In this document: positions 8,223 through 17,139 of the stretch, in pieces
How positions within the stretch are numbered: the first letter of the stretch is position 1
How the letters are laid out: every line of letters starts with the position of its first letter
Assembly: GCA_903918885.1 (NCBI GenBank)
Contig: CAIXFY010000032.1
Coordinates: forward strand, 1 to 38,790
DNA: 38,790 nt
Direction: 5' to 3'
Source: an uncultured Verrucomicrobia subdivision 3 bacterium
GTDB taxonomy: Bacteria > Verrucomicrobiota > Verrucomicrobiia > Limisphaerales > UBA11358
The notes under the pieces: generated by a model
Seen by the model: only the letters and a program-made list of their open reading frames with translations
Told to the model about the DNA's origin: nothing
Database searches by the model: none
Position numbers and translations under genes: made by a program

Positions 8223-9258
8223 ATCCTTTCCAGTCTGCGAAAATGCCGTAGAGCATCCGCATTCCCAACCGCGTGGCGATGCGGTTGTTCACGTTGCCGC
8301 CTTTGCTCGTGCCGACGCGCGGATAAAATGTGATCGGACATTCGAGGATGCGCAGTCCGGCCTTCAACGCGGTATCGAGAAAGTAAGCGTTGAACTCCAG
8401 ATTCACTTCCGGGTTCAGCTTGGTCATCAATTCGCGCAGCGGCGCATTGCGACAGAGTTTGTAAGTCGTGCCCACGTCGGTGAGGGATACCATGCCGAGG
8501 TGTTTTAACTCCAGCACTTTTCCGGCGAACAAATTCCCGTAGTGCATGAACAACGATAACTGCGTGTTGCGATCCTGCAATTGCTCGACGATGCGGCTGC
8601 CATTCACCACGTCGGCGTGCGGGATGTAGGCGAGAAATTTTTCAATGTCCGCCGCACGAAATGTCAGGTCGCCTTCGCACAGCAACGTCAGTTCGGTATC
8701 GGTGTGCGCCAACGCCTCCCGCAACGCGCGATGCACACAAGCGCCATAGCCCTGACGCGTTTCGTTGAACACGATGGCTCCGGCTTTCTCCGCGATTTCC
8801 ATCGTGCGGTCTTTGCTGTTGTTGCTGATGACGATCACGCGTTCTACTTGAGCGTGGCCGCTGAAATCTTTCACCGCGCCGCCGATGCTGCGTTCGTCGT
8901 TGTAAGCGGTGAGCACGACCGTAAGGCGGAGATTTTTTGGTGAATCCTGACGGATGGATTTGAAATTGCGCGACCGGCGGACATGGCCAAAAAGATCCCA
9001 GCAAATCAGCAGCGTGCCGACGACGAGGGGAATTCCGCTATACCAAACGATGATTTCATTGAAGTGACGGAACCAAGGCGGATTTAGGAACAACCAGCGC
9101 ACCGGCCCGAGCGCCACGCCCAACCCATAAGCCGTCAACGCGATTGAAACTAGTAGGAAGCCATACAGAGCGCACCAAGTTGTCTTGATGGCGCCGGGTT
9201 TTTCGGACGCGGGATTTTTTGCCTCGGCGGGCGGGCCGGACGGCGGTTCGTGAGCCAT
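8206..9258 (-). CDS. GT2 family glycosyltransferase (polyprenyl-phosphate sugar synthase type)
   Basis: A 350-residue protein with two N-terminal transmembrane helices (about 30-50 and 70-95) and a cytoplasmic GT-A domain starting LTVVLTAYNDERSI. The nucleotide-sugar motif is partly altered: the usual DxD-like site reads LLCEGDLTF. Later blocks NGSRI, DVGTTYKL and ECPITFYPRVGTSKGG resemble dolichyl/undecaprenyl-phosphate mannose or glucose synthases. It probably charges a lipid carrier that the neighbouring GT-C enzymes use. ATG at 9258 is preferred to a TTG at 9264. First gene of an overlapping trio. Confidence 0.85.
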   Translation of the reverse strand: MAHEPPSGPPAEAKNPASEKPGAIKTTWCALYGFLLVSIALTAYGLGVALGPVRWLFLNPPWFRHFNEIIVWYSGIPLVVGTLLICWDLFGHVRRSRNFKSIRQDSPKNLRLTVVLTAYNDERSIGGAVKDFSGHAQVERVIVISNNSKDRTMEIAEKAGAIVFNETRQGYGACVHRALREALAHTDTELTLLCEGDLTFRAADIEKFLAYIPHADVVNGSRIVEQLQDRNTQLSLFMHYGNLFAGKVLELKHLGMVSLTDVGTTYKLCRNAPLRELMTKLNPEVNLEFNAYFLDTALKAGLRILECPITFYPRVGTSKGGNVNNRIATRLGMRMLYGIFADWKGFGHGR

Positions 9259-9341
9259 TGGCAAACGACATTATTCCATGACTGCGCCCGGTCAAGCGCC
9301 GAATTAAAACCGCCAACCTTCCTCGCAAAATAAACTTGGCA

Positions 9342-9372
9342 TGACCACGATAACCACTTAAACGAATGGTCA
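9342..9372. repeat. TGACCA/TGGTCA inverted repeat before the GlcG-like gene
   Basis: TGACCA (9342-9347) and TGGTCA (9367-9372) are separated by 19 nt and end 3 nt before the start codon at 9376. They could be operator half-sites or a weak hairpin, but 6-bp arms are easily due to chance. Confidence 0.2.
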
Positions 9373-9375
9373 CTG

Positions 9376-9786
9376 ATGAATCAATTCAACGAAATCGCTG
9401 ACTTGGCGTTGCGAGCCATAACTAAACGAGCCAAGGAACTGAACATGAAAGGCACAGCCATCGTGGCCGTCAGCGAAGGCGACCCGATTCGATCATGGAC
9501 GTCAAAAATGTTGGTGCTGGAAACCTTCAAGAAAGTTCCCGCCGGAGACGAACCTGCTATGAATACAATCGCGGTGGCGTATTCCAAGGCGGCGGAAATG
9601 GCGGATACGTTGCAGGCCAGTGGCAGTGGTGTGCGCCCGCCGCTGATCGGTGAATACGGCTGGCCGGGCGGAGTCGTCGCCCGCGGCAAGATCGGATTTT
9701 TATTCGCCGCCTTTAGCGGCGGCCCCGGCGAGGATGATGCCAAAGCCGCCCAAGTCGGCCTGACCGTTCTGCTGGAAAAACTTTGA
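9376..9786 (+). CDS. GlcG/HbpS-like protein
   Basis: A 136-residue soluble protein resembling the GlcG/HbpS (haem-degrading domain) family: an N-terminal helix with regularly spaced Ala/Lys, a central VAVSEGDPIRSW strand pair, a helix containing SKAAEMADTL, then GGVVARGKIGFLFAAFSGGPGEDDAKAAQVGL, which fits the family's glycine-rich C-terminal block. Members bind haem or cobalamin in some bacteria and are of unknown role in many. The gene stands alone between divergent and convergent neighbours, so context gives no further clue. Confidence 0.7.
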   Translation: MNQFNEIADLALRAITKRAKELNMKGTAIVAVSEGDPIRSWTSKMLVLETFKKVPAGDEPAMNTIAVAYSKAAEMADTLQASGSGVRPPLIGEYGWPGGVVARGKIGFLFAAFSGGPGEDDAKAAQVGLTVLLEKL

Positions 9787-9793
9787 ACCGACT

Positions 9794-11011
9794 TCAGCCG
9801 ATGAACGCCGCGTGAACGGCCCTCACCGCAGCTTCGCCTTTCGCGAGATCAATGACGACGGAGATTTTGATTTCGCTCGTGGAAATCATGTCAATGTTCA
9901 CGCCTTCGTTCGCGAGCGTTTCAAATAATTTACCCGCCACGCCGGTGTGTGATTTCATGCCGACGCCGACGATGGACAGTTTTCCAATCTTCTCGGCGGT
10001 GATGACTTCTTTGAAACCAATTTCGGCTTTCAAGCCATCAATGACCTTCTGCGCCTTGAGCAAATCCGGCTTGTCGGCGGTGAAGGAAATATCGGTCGAG
10101 GGCGTGCCGGTGCCATGGCTGATGTTCTGGATGATCATGTCCACGTTCACGGTCGCGTCGCCGAGCGCCTTGAAAATTTTTGCGGCCACACCGGGTTTGT
10201 CGGGCACGGCGACGAGCGTGAGTTTGGCCTGATTTTTGTCGAGCGCAACGCCGCGCACGACGACGCCTTCCATGCTTTTGGTTTCTTCTTTCACAATAGT
10301 TCCGGGGTTGTCGTTTAAACTGGAGCGGACTTCAAACACCACGCCAAATTTTTTGGCAAATTCAACCGAGCGGCTCTGCATCACCTTCGCGCCGAGGCTG
10401 GCAAGTTCGAGCATTTCGTCGTAGGAAATTTCCGAAAGTTTTTTTGCCGTCGGCACGATGCGCGGGTCGGTGGTGTAAACGCCATCCACGTCCGTGTAAA
10501 TTTGGCAGAGATCGGCCTTCAACGCCGCCGCGAGCGCAATCGCCGTCAAATCCGAACCGCCGCGACCGAGCGTGGTGATTTGGCCGCTCGCGGTTTCGCC
10601 TTGAAAACCGGCGACGATGACGACGTTGCCAGCGTTAAGCGCAGTGTGAACTTGCTTCGGCGTGATGTTGTGAATTTTTGCCTTCGTGTGGACGCCGTCG
10701 GTGACGATGCCCGCCTGCGCGCCGGTCATGGAAACGGCAGGAATGCCAATCGTATGCAGCGCGATGGCCGTGAGCGCGATGGTCTGCTGCTCGCCGGTAG
10801 CGAGGAGCATGTCCATCTCGCGTTCGCTGGGCAGCGGCGCGATGTCTTTCGCCAGTTTGATCAAGCCATCCGTCACGCCGCTCATCGCGGAGACGACGAC
10901 GACAATTTGGTCGCCTTGCGCGTGATATTTCGCCACGCGCGCCGCAACATTCTTAATGCGGTCGGGGTTGCCGACCGACGTGCCGCCATATTTTTGGACA
11001 ATCAATGCCAT
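9794..11011 (-). CDS. lysC: Aspartate kinase
   Basis: Phosphorylates aspartate, the entry step for lysine, threonine and methionine. The 405-residue protein has the amino-acid kinase domain with KYGGTSV (7-13) and TTLGRGGSDLTA, followed by two C-terminal ACT domains (from about residue 265) expected to bind lysine and/or threonine for feedback inhibition. It is monofunctional; homoserine dehydrogenase is encoded separately at 33.9-35.2 kb. No lysine riboswitch or leader is visible in the upstream gap (11012-11194). Confidence 0.96.
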   Translation of the reverse strand: MALIVQKYGGTSVGNPDRIKNVAARVAKYHAQGDQIVVVVSAMSGVTDGLIKLAKDIAPLPSEREMDMLLATGEQQTIALTAIALHTIGIPAVSMTGAQAGIVTDGVHTKAKIHNITPKQVHTALNAGNVVIVAGFQGETASGQITTLGRGGSDLTAIALAAALKADLCQIYTDVDGVYTTDPRIVPTAKKLSEISYDEMLELASLGAKVMQSRSVEFAKKFGVVFEVRSSLNDNPGTIVKEETKSMEGVVVRGVALDKNQAKLTLVAVPDKPGVAAKIFKALGDATVNVDMIIQNISHGTGTPSTDISFTADKPDLLKAQKVIDGLKAEIGFKEVITAEKIGKLSIVGVGMKSHTGVAGKLFETLANEGVNIDMISTSEIKISVVIDLAKGEAAVRAVHAAFIG

Positions 11012-11118
11012 GTGAAATTTTTCTGGAATCGCGTGCTTTCGCCCTCGCCGAAGTCCAATGGAAACGGAAGCATAGTCAGAGAACGTCTGTTTGAAAAGTG
11101 CGGAATTGTTCGAGCAAT

Positions 11119-11173
11119 ATCCTAATCGTAATTCTAATCTTAATCATTTGTTCCAGCCGATTGCGATTAGGAT
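11119..11173. repeat. Imperfect inverted repeat between lysC and the adenosyltransferase
   Basis: ATCCTAATCG (11119-11128) is perfectly complementary to CGATTAGGAT (11164-11173), and a related TCGTTAGGAT is at 11192-11201. The intervening sequence is made of TAATC-like units. It could fold as a hairpin after the adenosyltransferase gene, but has no U tail. A dispersed repeat or terminator are both possible. Confidence 0.4.
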
Positions 11174-11194
11174 TACGAACTCCCAGCCATATCG

Positions 11195-11731
11195 TTAGGA
11201 TTTGACCTGCGTTTCCACCCAACGGGCGAAAAGCCACAGCAGATCCGACAGTCGGTTCAGGAAAATGATGATTTCGTCGTTCTTCATCTCGCCGGCGGTC
11301 TGCAAATCGCACACGCGGCGTTCCGCGCGGCGGCAGACGGTCCGCGCCACGTCCAGCGCGGCGGAATTCTGCGTCGCCCCCGGCGTCGCCCAACCTTTGA
11401 AGCTCACGTTTTGCGATTCGATTTCTTTGACTAGCACGTCGAGCTTCGCGGTCATCGTCGGCGTGACGAGCGTGAATCCGCCTTTGACGTAGCGCTCTAA
11501 ATCTTCGTTCGCCACCGCGAGTTCACCCATGAGAATCACGAGGTCGAGCTGGATGGCCAGCAGGTTGGCGCGCACGAAATCATGTTCCGCCGTGGCGCGG
11601 GCGAGGCCGAGCGCGGCGTTCAATTCATCCACCGTGCCGTAGGCTTCCACGCGCGGATGGTTTTTGGCGACGCGACGGCCATACATCAAAGCCGTCGTGC
11701 CGTTGTCGCCCGTTTTAGTTGCAATGCTCAT
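11195..11731 (-). CDS. Cob(I)yrinic acid a,c-diamide adenosyltransferase, PduO type
   Basis: Transfers the adenosyl group of ATP to cob(I)alamin to make coenzyme B12. The 178-residue sequence has the PduO-type N-terminal signature TKTGDNGTTALMYG, then VEAYGTVDELNAALG, a central RTVCRRAERRV block with conserved arginines, and the C-terminal LNRLSDLLWLFAR motif. Length matches the family. It is followed after 183 nt by lysC; no cobalamin riboswitch is seen nearby. The gene implies a B12-dependent enzyme such as methylmalonyl-CoA mutase elsewhere. Confidence 0.93.
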   Translation of the reverse strand: MSIATKTGDNGTTALMYGRRVAKNHPRVEAYGTVDELNAALGLARATAEHDFVRANLLAIQLDLVILMGELAVANEDLERYVKGGFTLVTPTMTAKLDVLVKEIESQNVSFKGWATPGATQNSAALDVARTVCRRAERRVCDLQTAGEMKNDEIIIFLNRLSDLLWLFARWVETQVKS

Positions 11732-11775
11732 TTAGGAAATGATGAAGGAAGAATGCAGAATGCAGAACGAAAAAA

Positions 11776-12861
11776 TCACCGTGGCTTCCGAACCGTGGAA
11801 ACTTTGTTCGTCAGGCTGGTCGTCGGCGCACTGGGCGGTGCGGTCAGTTTCTGATACGCTAAAATTCCCTTCACAATCGCCGCCGCCGTCTGTTTGCGAT
11901 AGGTGGAATCGAAAATCTTTTTGCCTTCCACCGGATGCGTCATGTAGCCGCTCTCAACGAGAATCGCCGGCATTTCGCAATCACGCAGCACGGCAAACCG
12001 CGCCCGGCGCACACTGCGATCTTCCACACCGAGATTTTTTACGAGCGACCTTTGCACCTGATATGCGAGCAGCAGACTTTTGATTTCGACGGTGTTTGCG
12101 GGCGTCGCGCCGTAGTTCGCGCCCTTGCCCTCTGCGTTGCTGGAACTAGCGCCGACGGGCGTGATGCAATACGTCTCCGGGCCGTTTACATCAGCTTTGC
12201 CCACCTGCGTGGCGTTGAAATGCAGGCTGACGAACAGATCGGCGTTCTTGCGATTGGCGATGTCCGGGCGCAATGGCAGTTCAACGAAAGCATCTTTGGC
12301 GCGCGTCAAAATCACATTGAAGCCGGCGGCCTGCAGTTGCTTCTGCAATTCCTGCGCGAGCAGCAGCGTGTAGGTCTTTTCGCTGTGACCGAAAAAACCG
12401 AAGCCGACGCGGTTGCCGGTATCTTTGCCGCCGTGGCCGGGGTCGAGCACGATGGTGGAAATTTTCTTTTGCCAAGCCGGCTTGAACACCAGCGGCTCGA
12501 TGGTTTTTGCCAGATCTAGCTGCGCCACGAGCGTTTCGCCCTTGTCGTAGGCGGCGGGAAAAGACATCGCCACGTTCACGCCGTTGATTTTGGCCGTGCG
12601 CGAATCCTTTTCAAACGCCAGCCGCAGCTCGGCGCGATTGGTGTAGCTCACCGAACCGCCGTTCCGCGCCTGCAACCGGAAACCGTTCGCCGCCGACCAG
12701 CCGGACATCGCGGTGTAGGCGCGGCCATTGACGAATGCGGCTGACGCTGGCAACGCACAAAGCAGGGCCGGTAGCAGGACAAAAAGGGAAATTCGCAATT
12801 TCAACGCGGCGCAAGTTGCCACACGTGGCGGTGGTTTCAAGGGAAATGACAGTTTGGCCAC
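11776..12861 (-). CDS. N-acetylmuramoyl-L-alanine amidase (Amidase_3)
   Basis: Periplasmic zinc amidase that cleaves the bond between MurNAc and the stem peptide during cell separation or wall turnover. The 361-residue protein starts with GTG, has a signal peptide (hydrophobic 23-41, ending LPASAA), an N-terminal copper-amine-oxidase-like or AMIN-like region, then the catalytic domain: TIVLDPGHGGKDTG (zinc His), FVSLHFNA (second His) and AILVESGYMTHP (catalytic Glu). It is divergent from sucC with a 56-bp gap. Confidence 0.9.
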   Translation of the reverse strand: MAKLSFPLKPPPRVATCAALKLRISLFVLLPALLCALPASAAFVNGRAYTAMSGWSAANGFRLQARNGGSVSYTNRAELRLAFEKDSRTAKINGVNVAMSFPAAYDKGETLVAQLDLAKTIEPLVFKPAWQKKISTIVLDPGHGGKDTGNRVGFGFFGHSEKTYTLLLAQELQKQLQAAGFNVILTRAKDAFVELPLRPDIANRKNADLFVSLHFNATQVGKADVNGPETYCITPVGASSSNAEGKGANYGATPANTVEIKSLLLAYQVQRSLVKNLGVEDRSVRRARFAVLRDCEMPAILVESGYMTHPVEGKKIFDSTYRKQTAAAIVKGILAYQKLTAPPSAPTTSLTNKVSTVRKPR

Positions 12862-12871
12862 TGGTTAAAAG

Positions 12872-12900
12872 TTGATTTTTCGCTCCAATGGTTTTTAATG
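12872..12900 (+). promoter_or_regulatory. Possible sigma70-type promoter of sucCD
   Basis: TTGATT (12872-12877), a 17-nt spacer and TTAATG (12895-12900) lie 17 nt upstream of the sucC start in the divergent gap. Match is moderate, and no other candidate is better placed. Confidence 0.3.
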
Positions 12901-12917
12901 TCCGTCTTAATTTTTGC

Positions 12918-14123
12918 ATGAACATCCACGAATACCAAGCTAAGCAGTTGCTCGCCCAATACGGCGTCAACGTTCCTTTCGAAATCCCCGCCAAGTCGCT
13001 CGCCGAAGTGCGCCCGGCCGCGGAGAAAATCGCCGCCAGCGGCAGCGCCAAGGTGGTCGTCAAATCGCAGATCCATGCGGGTGGACGCGGTAAAGGCACT
13101 TTCAAAAGCGGCTTCCAAGGCGGCGTGAAAGTAACTTCGTCCGTAGACGAAGCTGTGGAGGTTGCCGGCAAGATGTTCGGCCAGACGCTCGTCACCAAGC
13201 AAACCGGCGCGGAAGGCCGTCAGGTGCAGACGCTGCTCCTCGCTGCCGGTGCGAAGATCAAAAAGGAATTTTATCTCGCCGTTCTCCTGAACCGCGAAAC
13301 CTCCCGCCCGCTCATCATGGCCAGCACCGAAGGCGGCATGGACATCGAAGAAGTCGCCGAGAAGCATCCGGAAAAGATCTGCAAAGAAACGATTGATCCC
13401 GCCGTTGGCATCATGCCGTATCAAGCGCGCAAGGTTGCCGCCGCTCTCGGCCTCAAGGGCGATTTGTTCAACGCGGGCGTGAAACTGATCACGGGCGTTT
13501 ACAACACGTGGTGGGAATGCGACGCCGCGATGGTGGAACTGAATCCGCTCGCCGTGGTTGAACTTGCCGACGGCAAAGAAACCGTCATGGCGCTCGACGC
13601 AAAAATTTCTTTAGACGACAACGCGCTCTATCGCCACAAGAACATCATGGAGATGCGCGACCTGAACGAAGAAGCGCCGCTGGAAATCGAAGCCAGCAAG
13701 TTCGCCCTCAATTACATCAAGCTCGACGGCAGCATCGCCTGTCTCGTGAACGGCGCGGGCCTCGCGATGGCCACGATGGACATCGTCCAGCATTTCGGTG
13801 CCATGCCGGCCAACTTCCTCGATGTCGGCGGCGGCGCGAGCAAGGACCAGGTCACGGCGGCGTTCAAGATCATTTTGAGCGACCCGAATGTGAAGGGTAT
13901 TCTCGTCAATATTTTCGGCGGCATCATGGATTGCAACGTCATCGCCACCGGCATCGTCGCGGCGGTGAAGGAAACGGGTCTGAAACTTCCGCTCGTCGTC
14001 CGCCTCGAAGGCAATAACGTCGCGGCCGGTAAAAAAACCTTGGCCGAATCCGGCGTCGCCATCATCAACGGCGACACCATGTCCGATGCGGCGCAGAAGA
14101 TTGTCAAAGCGGTTGGCAAATAA
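12918..14123 (+). CDS. sucC: Succinyl-CoA synthetase beta subunit
   Basis: Beta subunit of the TCA-cycle enzyme converting succinyl-CoA to succinate with formation of a nucleoside triphosphate. The ATG at 12918 gives [17 protein letters not shown], the standard N-terminus; a GTG or longer start upstream is not needed. An ATP-grasp domain ([13 protein letters not shown] near residue 52) is followed by a CoA-ligase domain with [11 protein letters not shown] and [11 protein letters not shown]. It is 401 residues, usual for the family. sucD follows after 30 nt, so the two subunits are co-transcribed. Confidence 0.97.
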   Translation: MNIHEYQAKQLLAQYGVNVPFEIPAKSLAEVRPAAEKIAASGSAKVVVKSQIHAGGRGKGTFKSGFQGGVKVTSSVDEAVEVAGKMFGQTLVTKQTGAEGRQVQTLLLAAGAKIKKEFYLAVLLNRETSRPLIMASTEGGMDIEEVAEKHPEKICKETIDPAVGIMPYQARKVAAALGLKGDLFNAGVKLITGVYNTWWECDAAMVELNPLAVVELADGKETVMALDAKISLDDNALYRHKNIMEMRDLNEEAPLEIEASKFALNYIKLDGSIACLVNGAGLAMATMDIVQHFGAMPANFLDVGGGASKDQVTAAFKIILSDPNVKGILVNIFGGIMDCNVIATGIVAAVKETGLKLPLVVRLEGNNVAAGKKTLAESGVAIINGDTMSDAAQKIVKAVGK

Positions 14124-14153
14124 ACCCTAACGAAACCGAAAACCAAATTTCTC

Positions 14154-15056
14154 ATGGCCATTCTCGTTACTCCCCAAACCAAGGTTCTCGTTCAAGGCAT
14201 CACCGGCAGCTTTGGCGCGAAGCACGCGCAACTCTCGATTGATTACGGCACGCTCATCGTCGCCGGTGTCACGCCCGGCAAGGGCGGCCAGTTCTTCGAA
14301 CATGGCGGCAAGAAGGTTCCGATCTTCGACACCGTGGCCGAGGCAGTGAAACAATCTGGCGCGACCGCCAGCGCCGTGTTCGTCCCGCCGCCGTTTGCGG
14401 CCGACGCGATACTTGAAGGCGCGGATGCCGGACTTGAACTTGTTGTCGCTATTACGGAAGGCATTCCCGTCCGCGACATGGTGCGCGTGAAACGTGCCAT
14501 GCAAGGCAACACCAAGACGCGCCTCATCGGCCCGAACTGTCCCGGCCTCGTGACGCCCGGCGAAGGCAAAGATTCTCACGGCGGCTGCCGCATCGGCATC
14601 GCGCCCGGTTACATCCACAAAAAAGGAAACATCGGCGTCGTCTCGCGCAGCGGCACGTTGACTTATGAAGCGGTGTGGCAACTCACGTCGCGCGGCGTTG
14701 GTCAGTCCACCTGCGTCGGCATCGGTGGCGACCCGGTGAACGGCACGTCGCATCTCGACGTCATTAAGCTTTTCAACGCCGACCCCGAAACGACGGGCAT
14801 CATCATGATCGGCGAAATCGGTGGCAGCGCGGAAGAAGAAGCCGCCGAGTGGATCAAAGCGAATTGCAAGAAGCCGGTCGCCGGCTTCATCGCGGGTGCC
14901 ACGGCTCCTCCGGGACGCCGCATGGGTCACGCAGGCGCGATCGTCAGCGGTGGCAAAGGCACGGCTGAAGCGAAGATCGCCGCGTTCAAGGCTGCCGGCA
15001 TCGGCGTTGCGGTGACACCGAGCGAGATGGCCGACACCCTTTTGAAGATGATGTAA
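14154..15056 (+). CDS. sucD: Succinyl-CoA synthetase alpha subunit
   Basis: Alpha subunit that binds CoA and carries the phosphohistidine. The 300-residue protein starts with the CoA-binding Rossmann fold ([16 protein letters not shown]), has [12 protein letters not shown], and ends with [21 protein letters not shown], in which the His is the phosphorylated residue. It forms a two-gene unit with sucC; an imperfect hairpin follows the stop. Confidence 0.97.
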   Translation: MAILVTPQTKVLVQGITGSFGAKHAQLSIDYGTLIVAGVTPGKGGQFFEHGGKKVPIFDTVAEAVKQSGATASAVFVPPPFAADAILEGADAGLELVVAITEGIPVRDMVRVKRAMQGNTKTRLIGPNCPGLVTPGEGKDSHGGCRIGIAPGYIHKKGNIGVVSRSGTLTYEAVWQLTSRGVGQSTCVGIGGDPVNGTSHLDVIKLFNADPETTGIIMIGEIGGSAEEEAAEWIKANCKKPVAGFIAGATAPPGRRMGHAGAIVSGGKGTAEAKIAAFKAAGIGVAVTPSEMADTLLKMM

Positions 15057-15072
15057 AACTTTTCGACTTACG

Positions 15073-15114
15073 AATTGCGAATTTGGAATGATGGTTCATT
15101 CTGGATTCGCAATT
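15073..15114 (+). repeat. Long imperfect hairpin after sucD
   Basis: AATTGCGAAT (15073-15082) pairs with ATTCGCAATT (15105-15114), and GAATGA (15086-15091) with TCATTC (15096-15101) around a TGGT loop; three G-U pairs can bridge the gap. It lies between sucD and the YggT-like gene. No U run follows, so it may be an RNA stabiliser or a relic of a small repeat rather than a terminator. Confidence 0.5.
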
Positions 15115-15125
15115 TGTGTTTTCGC

Positions 15126-15953
15126 ATGGGCTACGTTGATTTCATCCTGAACCTCGCCGGGCTGCTTTTGTGGCTCAACTGGCGTTCCATCCGGTTCGAC
15201 CCGCTGGCGAAACGGCGACCGGCGACGCTGATGGGCACGCTGCGTCCCGCCGCACCACAAAAACTCTACCGCTGGCATCTGTTGGCATTCATTGGCGTTT
15301 TGCTCGTGGTGCGTGCATTGATTTACTGGTGGATGGGTTCTTCGGCGTGGGTCGGCAAACTGGATTTGGGCGTGACCGTGCTTTCATTCCGAAGCGATTG
15401 GTTTTTGCGGATGCTGTTTTTTTCCTTCTTCAGTTTCGGACTGATGCTCGGAATTTTTTACGTCGGGCTGCTGGCGCTGTCCCTGTTGGCCGGACCAGAG
15501 CCAATTCATTCGCTTGTGAAAATTCCGTTGGGCCGCGTGGACGACTGGCCGCGCTGGGCAAAAATTCTATTGCCAACCGTCGTCGCGGCAGCGGTGTGGT
15601 GTGTGGCAAGCTGGCTGCTGGTCTGGCTGCAAATCATGCCGCCACCGATCTCAATGGCGCAGAGGCTGGAACAATCGCTGGTCGTCGGGCTTGGTGGCTA
15701 CCTGATTTGGAAAATTCCAGTCGGACTGCTGCTGGCGCTGCATCTGTTAAACAGCTACATCTACTTCGGCAAACATCCGTTCTGGAAATACGTCAACGCG
15801 ACGGCGCAAAAAATTCTCCGGCCATTGCAGGCGCTTCCGTTGCGGCTCGGCAAGGTGGATTTCGCGCCGGTGGTGGGAATGGTGATTTTATTTTTGGCTG
15901 CGGAAGGTGTCGCGCGCTGGCTGACCTGGCTTTACGCGAAACTACCGATTTGA
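15126..15953 (+). CDS. YggT-like multi-spanning membrane protein
   Basis: A 275-residue inner-membrane protein with about six hydrophobic segments. The C-terminal part (FWKYVNATAQKILRPLQALP, then KVDFAPVVGMVILFL) resembles the YGGT repeat, in which a short amphipathic region with a Pro-Leu-Arg type motif precedes a D-x-SP-like motif and a helix. The first half may be a diverged second copy. YggT proteins are linked to cell division or osmotic tolerance in some bacteria, but the exact role is unknown. The ATG at 15126 (MGYVDFILNL) is chosen; an earlier start would read through the hairpin. It is probably not tightly coupled to sucD. Confidence 0.65.
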   Translation: MGYVDFILNLAGLLLWLNWRSIRFDPLAKRRPATLMGTLRPAAPQKLYRWHLLAFIGVLLVVRALIYWWMGSSAWVGKLDLGVTVLSFRSDWFLRMLFFSFFSFGLMLGIFYVGLLALSLLAGPEPIHSLVKIPLGRVDDWPRWAKILLPTVVAAAVWCVASWLLVWLQIMPPPISMAQRLEQSLVVGLGGYLIWKIPVGLLLALHLLNSYIYFGKHPFWKYVNATAQKILRPLQALPLRLGKVDFAPVVGMVILFLAAEGVARWLTWLYAKLPI

Positions 15954-15956
15954 AAA

Positions 15957-17060
15957 TTAGGCGGCCTTGACCGTCGGCAGCTTGATAGTCACGGTCGAGC
16001 CGTCGCCTTGACGGCTTTCGATGGTGAGCGAGCCGCCATGCAGTTCCGCAAGTTTTTTGGCGATCGCCAGACCAAGACCGAGTCCCTGTTCATCCTGCAT
16101 CTTCCGCTCGAACTGGACATACGCATCAATGTTACGAATGTGTTCGCTGGAAAATCCACGACCGCGGTCGCTCACTGATAAAATCACCTGCGCGTCGGCT
16201 AGCTTGAGCGCGACCTTGACCGGTTTCCCCGCGGGGGAAAATTTGAAGGCATTTCGCACGACCTCGGCAACGATTTTTTTTACATAATCCTCCGCCATCG
16301 GCAACGATATTCCCCCCAGATCCAGCACCAAATCAGTCAAGCGCGAGGCAGTTTCGGCTTCGGTCGCGGCGACGATACGGACAACATCCGCCGCCTTGGC
16401 CGTCTTGGCGGAACGCAGCGCGCCAATGCTTTCAGCATCGGTGGCGACAATCTCCAACCGCGCGTAAAAAAGAAAGTTTTCGATCAACCGCTCCAGACGC
16501 TGGCCGGATTGGGAAATTTCCTGACCAATTTCCGTGATGGTTTTGGTGTCCAAGGTTCCCGCGCCGGTTGCGAGAATTTCCGCGTTGGAAATAATGCCGT
16601 TCAGCGGCGTGCGCATCTCGTGCGGCAGCATGAGAGAAATGTGCGTGCGGAGGGTGGTGAGTTTTCGCTCGGCGTCTTTGCGCACGGTTTGCGCCTTGTG
16701 CAGTCGCGCATTCACAGTGGCGTAAAGTTCATCGACGGTGAATGGCTTGGGCAGGTAATCATCCGCACCAAGTTCCATGCCGTGCCGCATGCCGGCGGTG
16801 TCCGCCATGCCGGTCATCAAGATGAATGGAATCGCGGCGGTGGCCGCATCGGCGCGCAGTTTGGCCAGCGTGGTGAAACCGGCGCCGGCCTTATCCATGT
16901 TGATGTCGCAGAGGATAAGGTCGGGCAGATGGGTGCGAGCCATGGTGTCGCCTTCGACACTGTTGGCGGCTTCGATGACTTCGAATTTCCGCAACTCCAT
17001 GGCCACGCGAATCAACTCGCGCATCCAAGGCTCATCATCAATGACCAGAATTTTGCTCAT
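15957..17060 (-). CDS. Hybrid response regulator - histidine kinase
   Basis: A 367-residue cytoplasmic signalling protein with an N-terminal receiver domain (acidic pocket Asp8/Asp9, phospho-acceptor Asp52 in LILCDINMD, Lys105 in LPKPF), a coiled linker, a HisKA dimerisation helix with the phosphorylated His147 in LPHEMRTPLNG, and a HATPase domain with N box VVRNAFKFSPAG, G1 SDRGRGF and G2 GLGLGLA. No membrane segment or sensor domain is present, so it is probably activated by another kinase and passes phosphate on. The genes next to it are metabolic, so its target is not evident. Confidence 0.93.
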   Translation of the reverse strand: MSKILVIDDEPWMRELIRVAMELRKFEVIEAANSVEGDTMARTHLPDLILCDINMDKAGAGFTTLAKLRADAATAAIPFILMTGMADTAGMRHGMELGADDYLPKPFTVDELYATVNARLHKAQTVRKDAERKLTTLRTHISLMLPHEMRTPLNGIISNAEILATGAGTLDTKTITEIGQEISQSGQRLERLIENFLFYARLEIVATDAESIGALRSAKTAKAADVVRIVAATEAETASRLTDLVLDLGGISLPMAEDYVKKIVAEVVRNAFKFSPAGKPVKVALKLADAQVILSVSDRGRGFSSEHIRNIDAYVQFERKMQDEQGLGLGLAIAKKLAELHGGSLTIESRQGDGSTVTIKLPTVKAA

Positions 17061-17139
17061 GGACAGTTGTCCGAAAGAAAGCAGTTACTGTGCCTTGTTT
17101 AGCAAGACGCCCGCCAAGTAGCAATTGTGAATGCTCAAA

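Noticed and set aside
11012-11194. Lysine riboswitch or leader before lysC
   Set aside because: The gap is short, and holds only the TAATC repeat; none of the long paired regions of a lysine riboswitch are visible.
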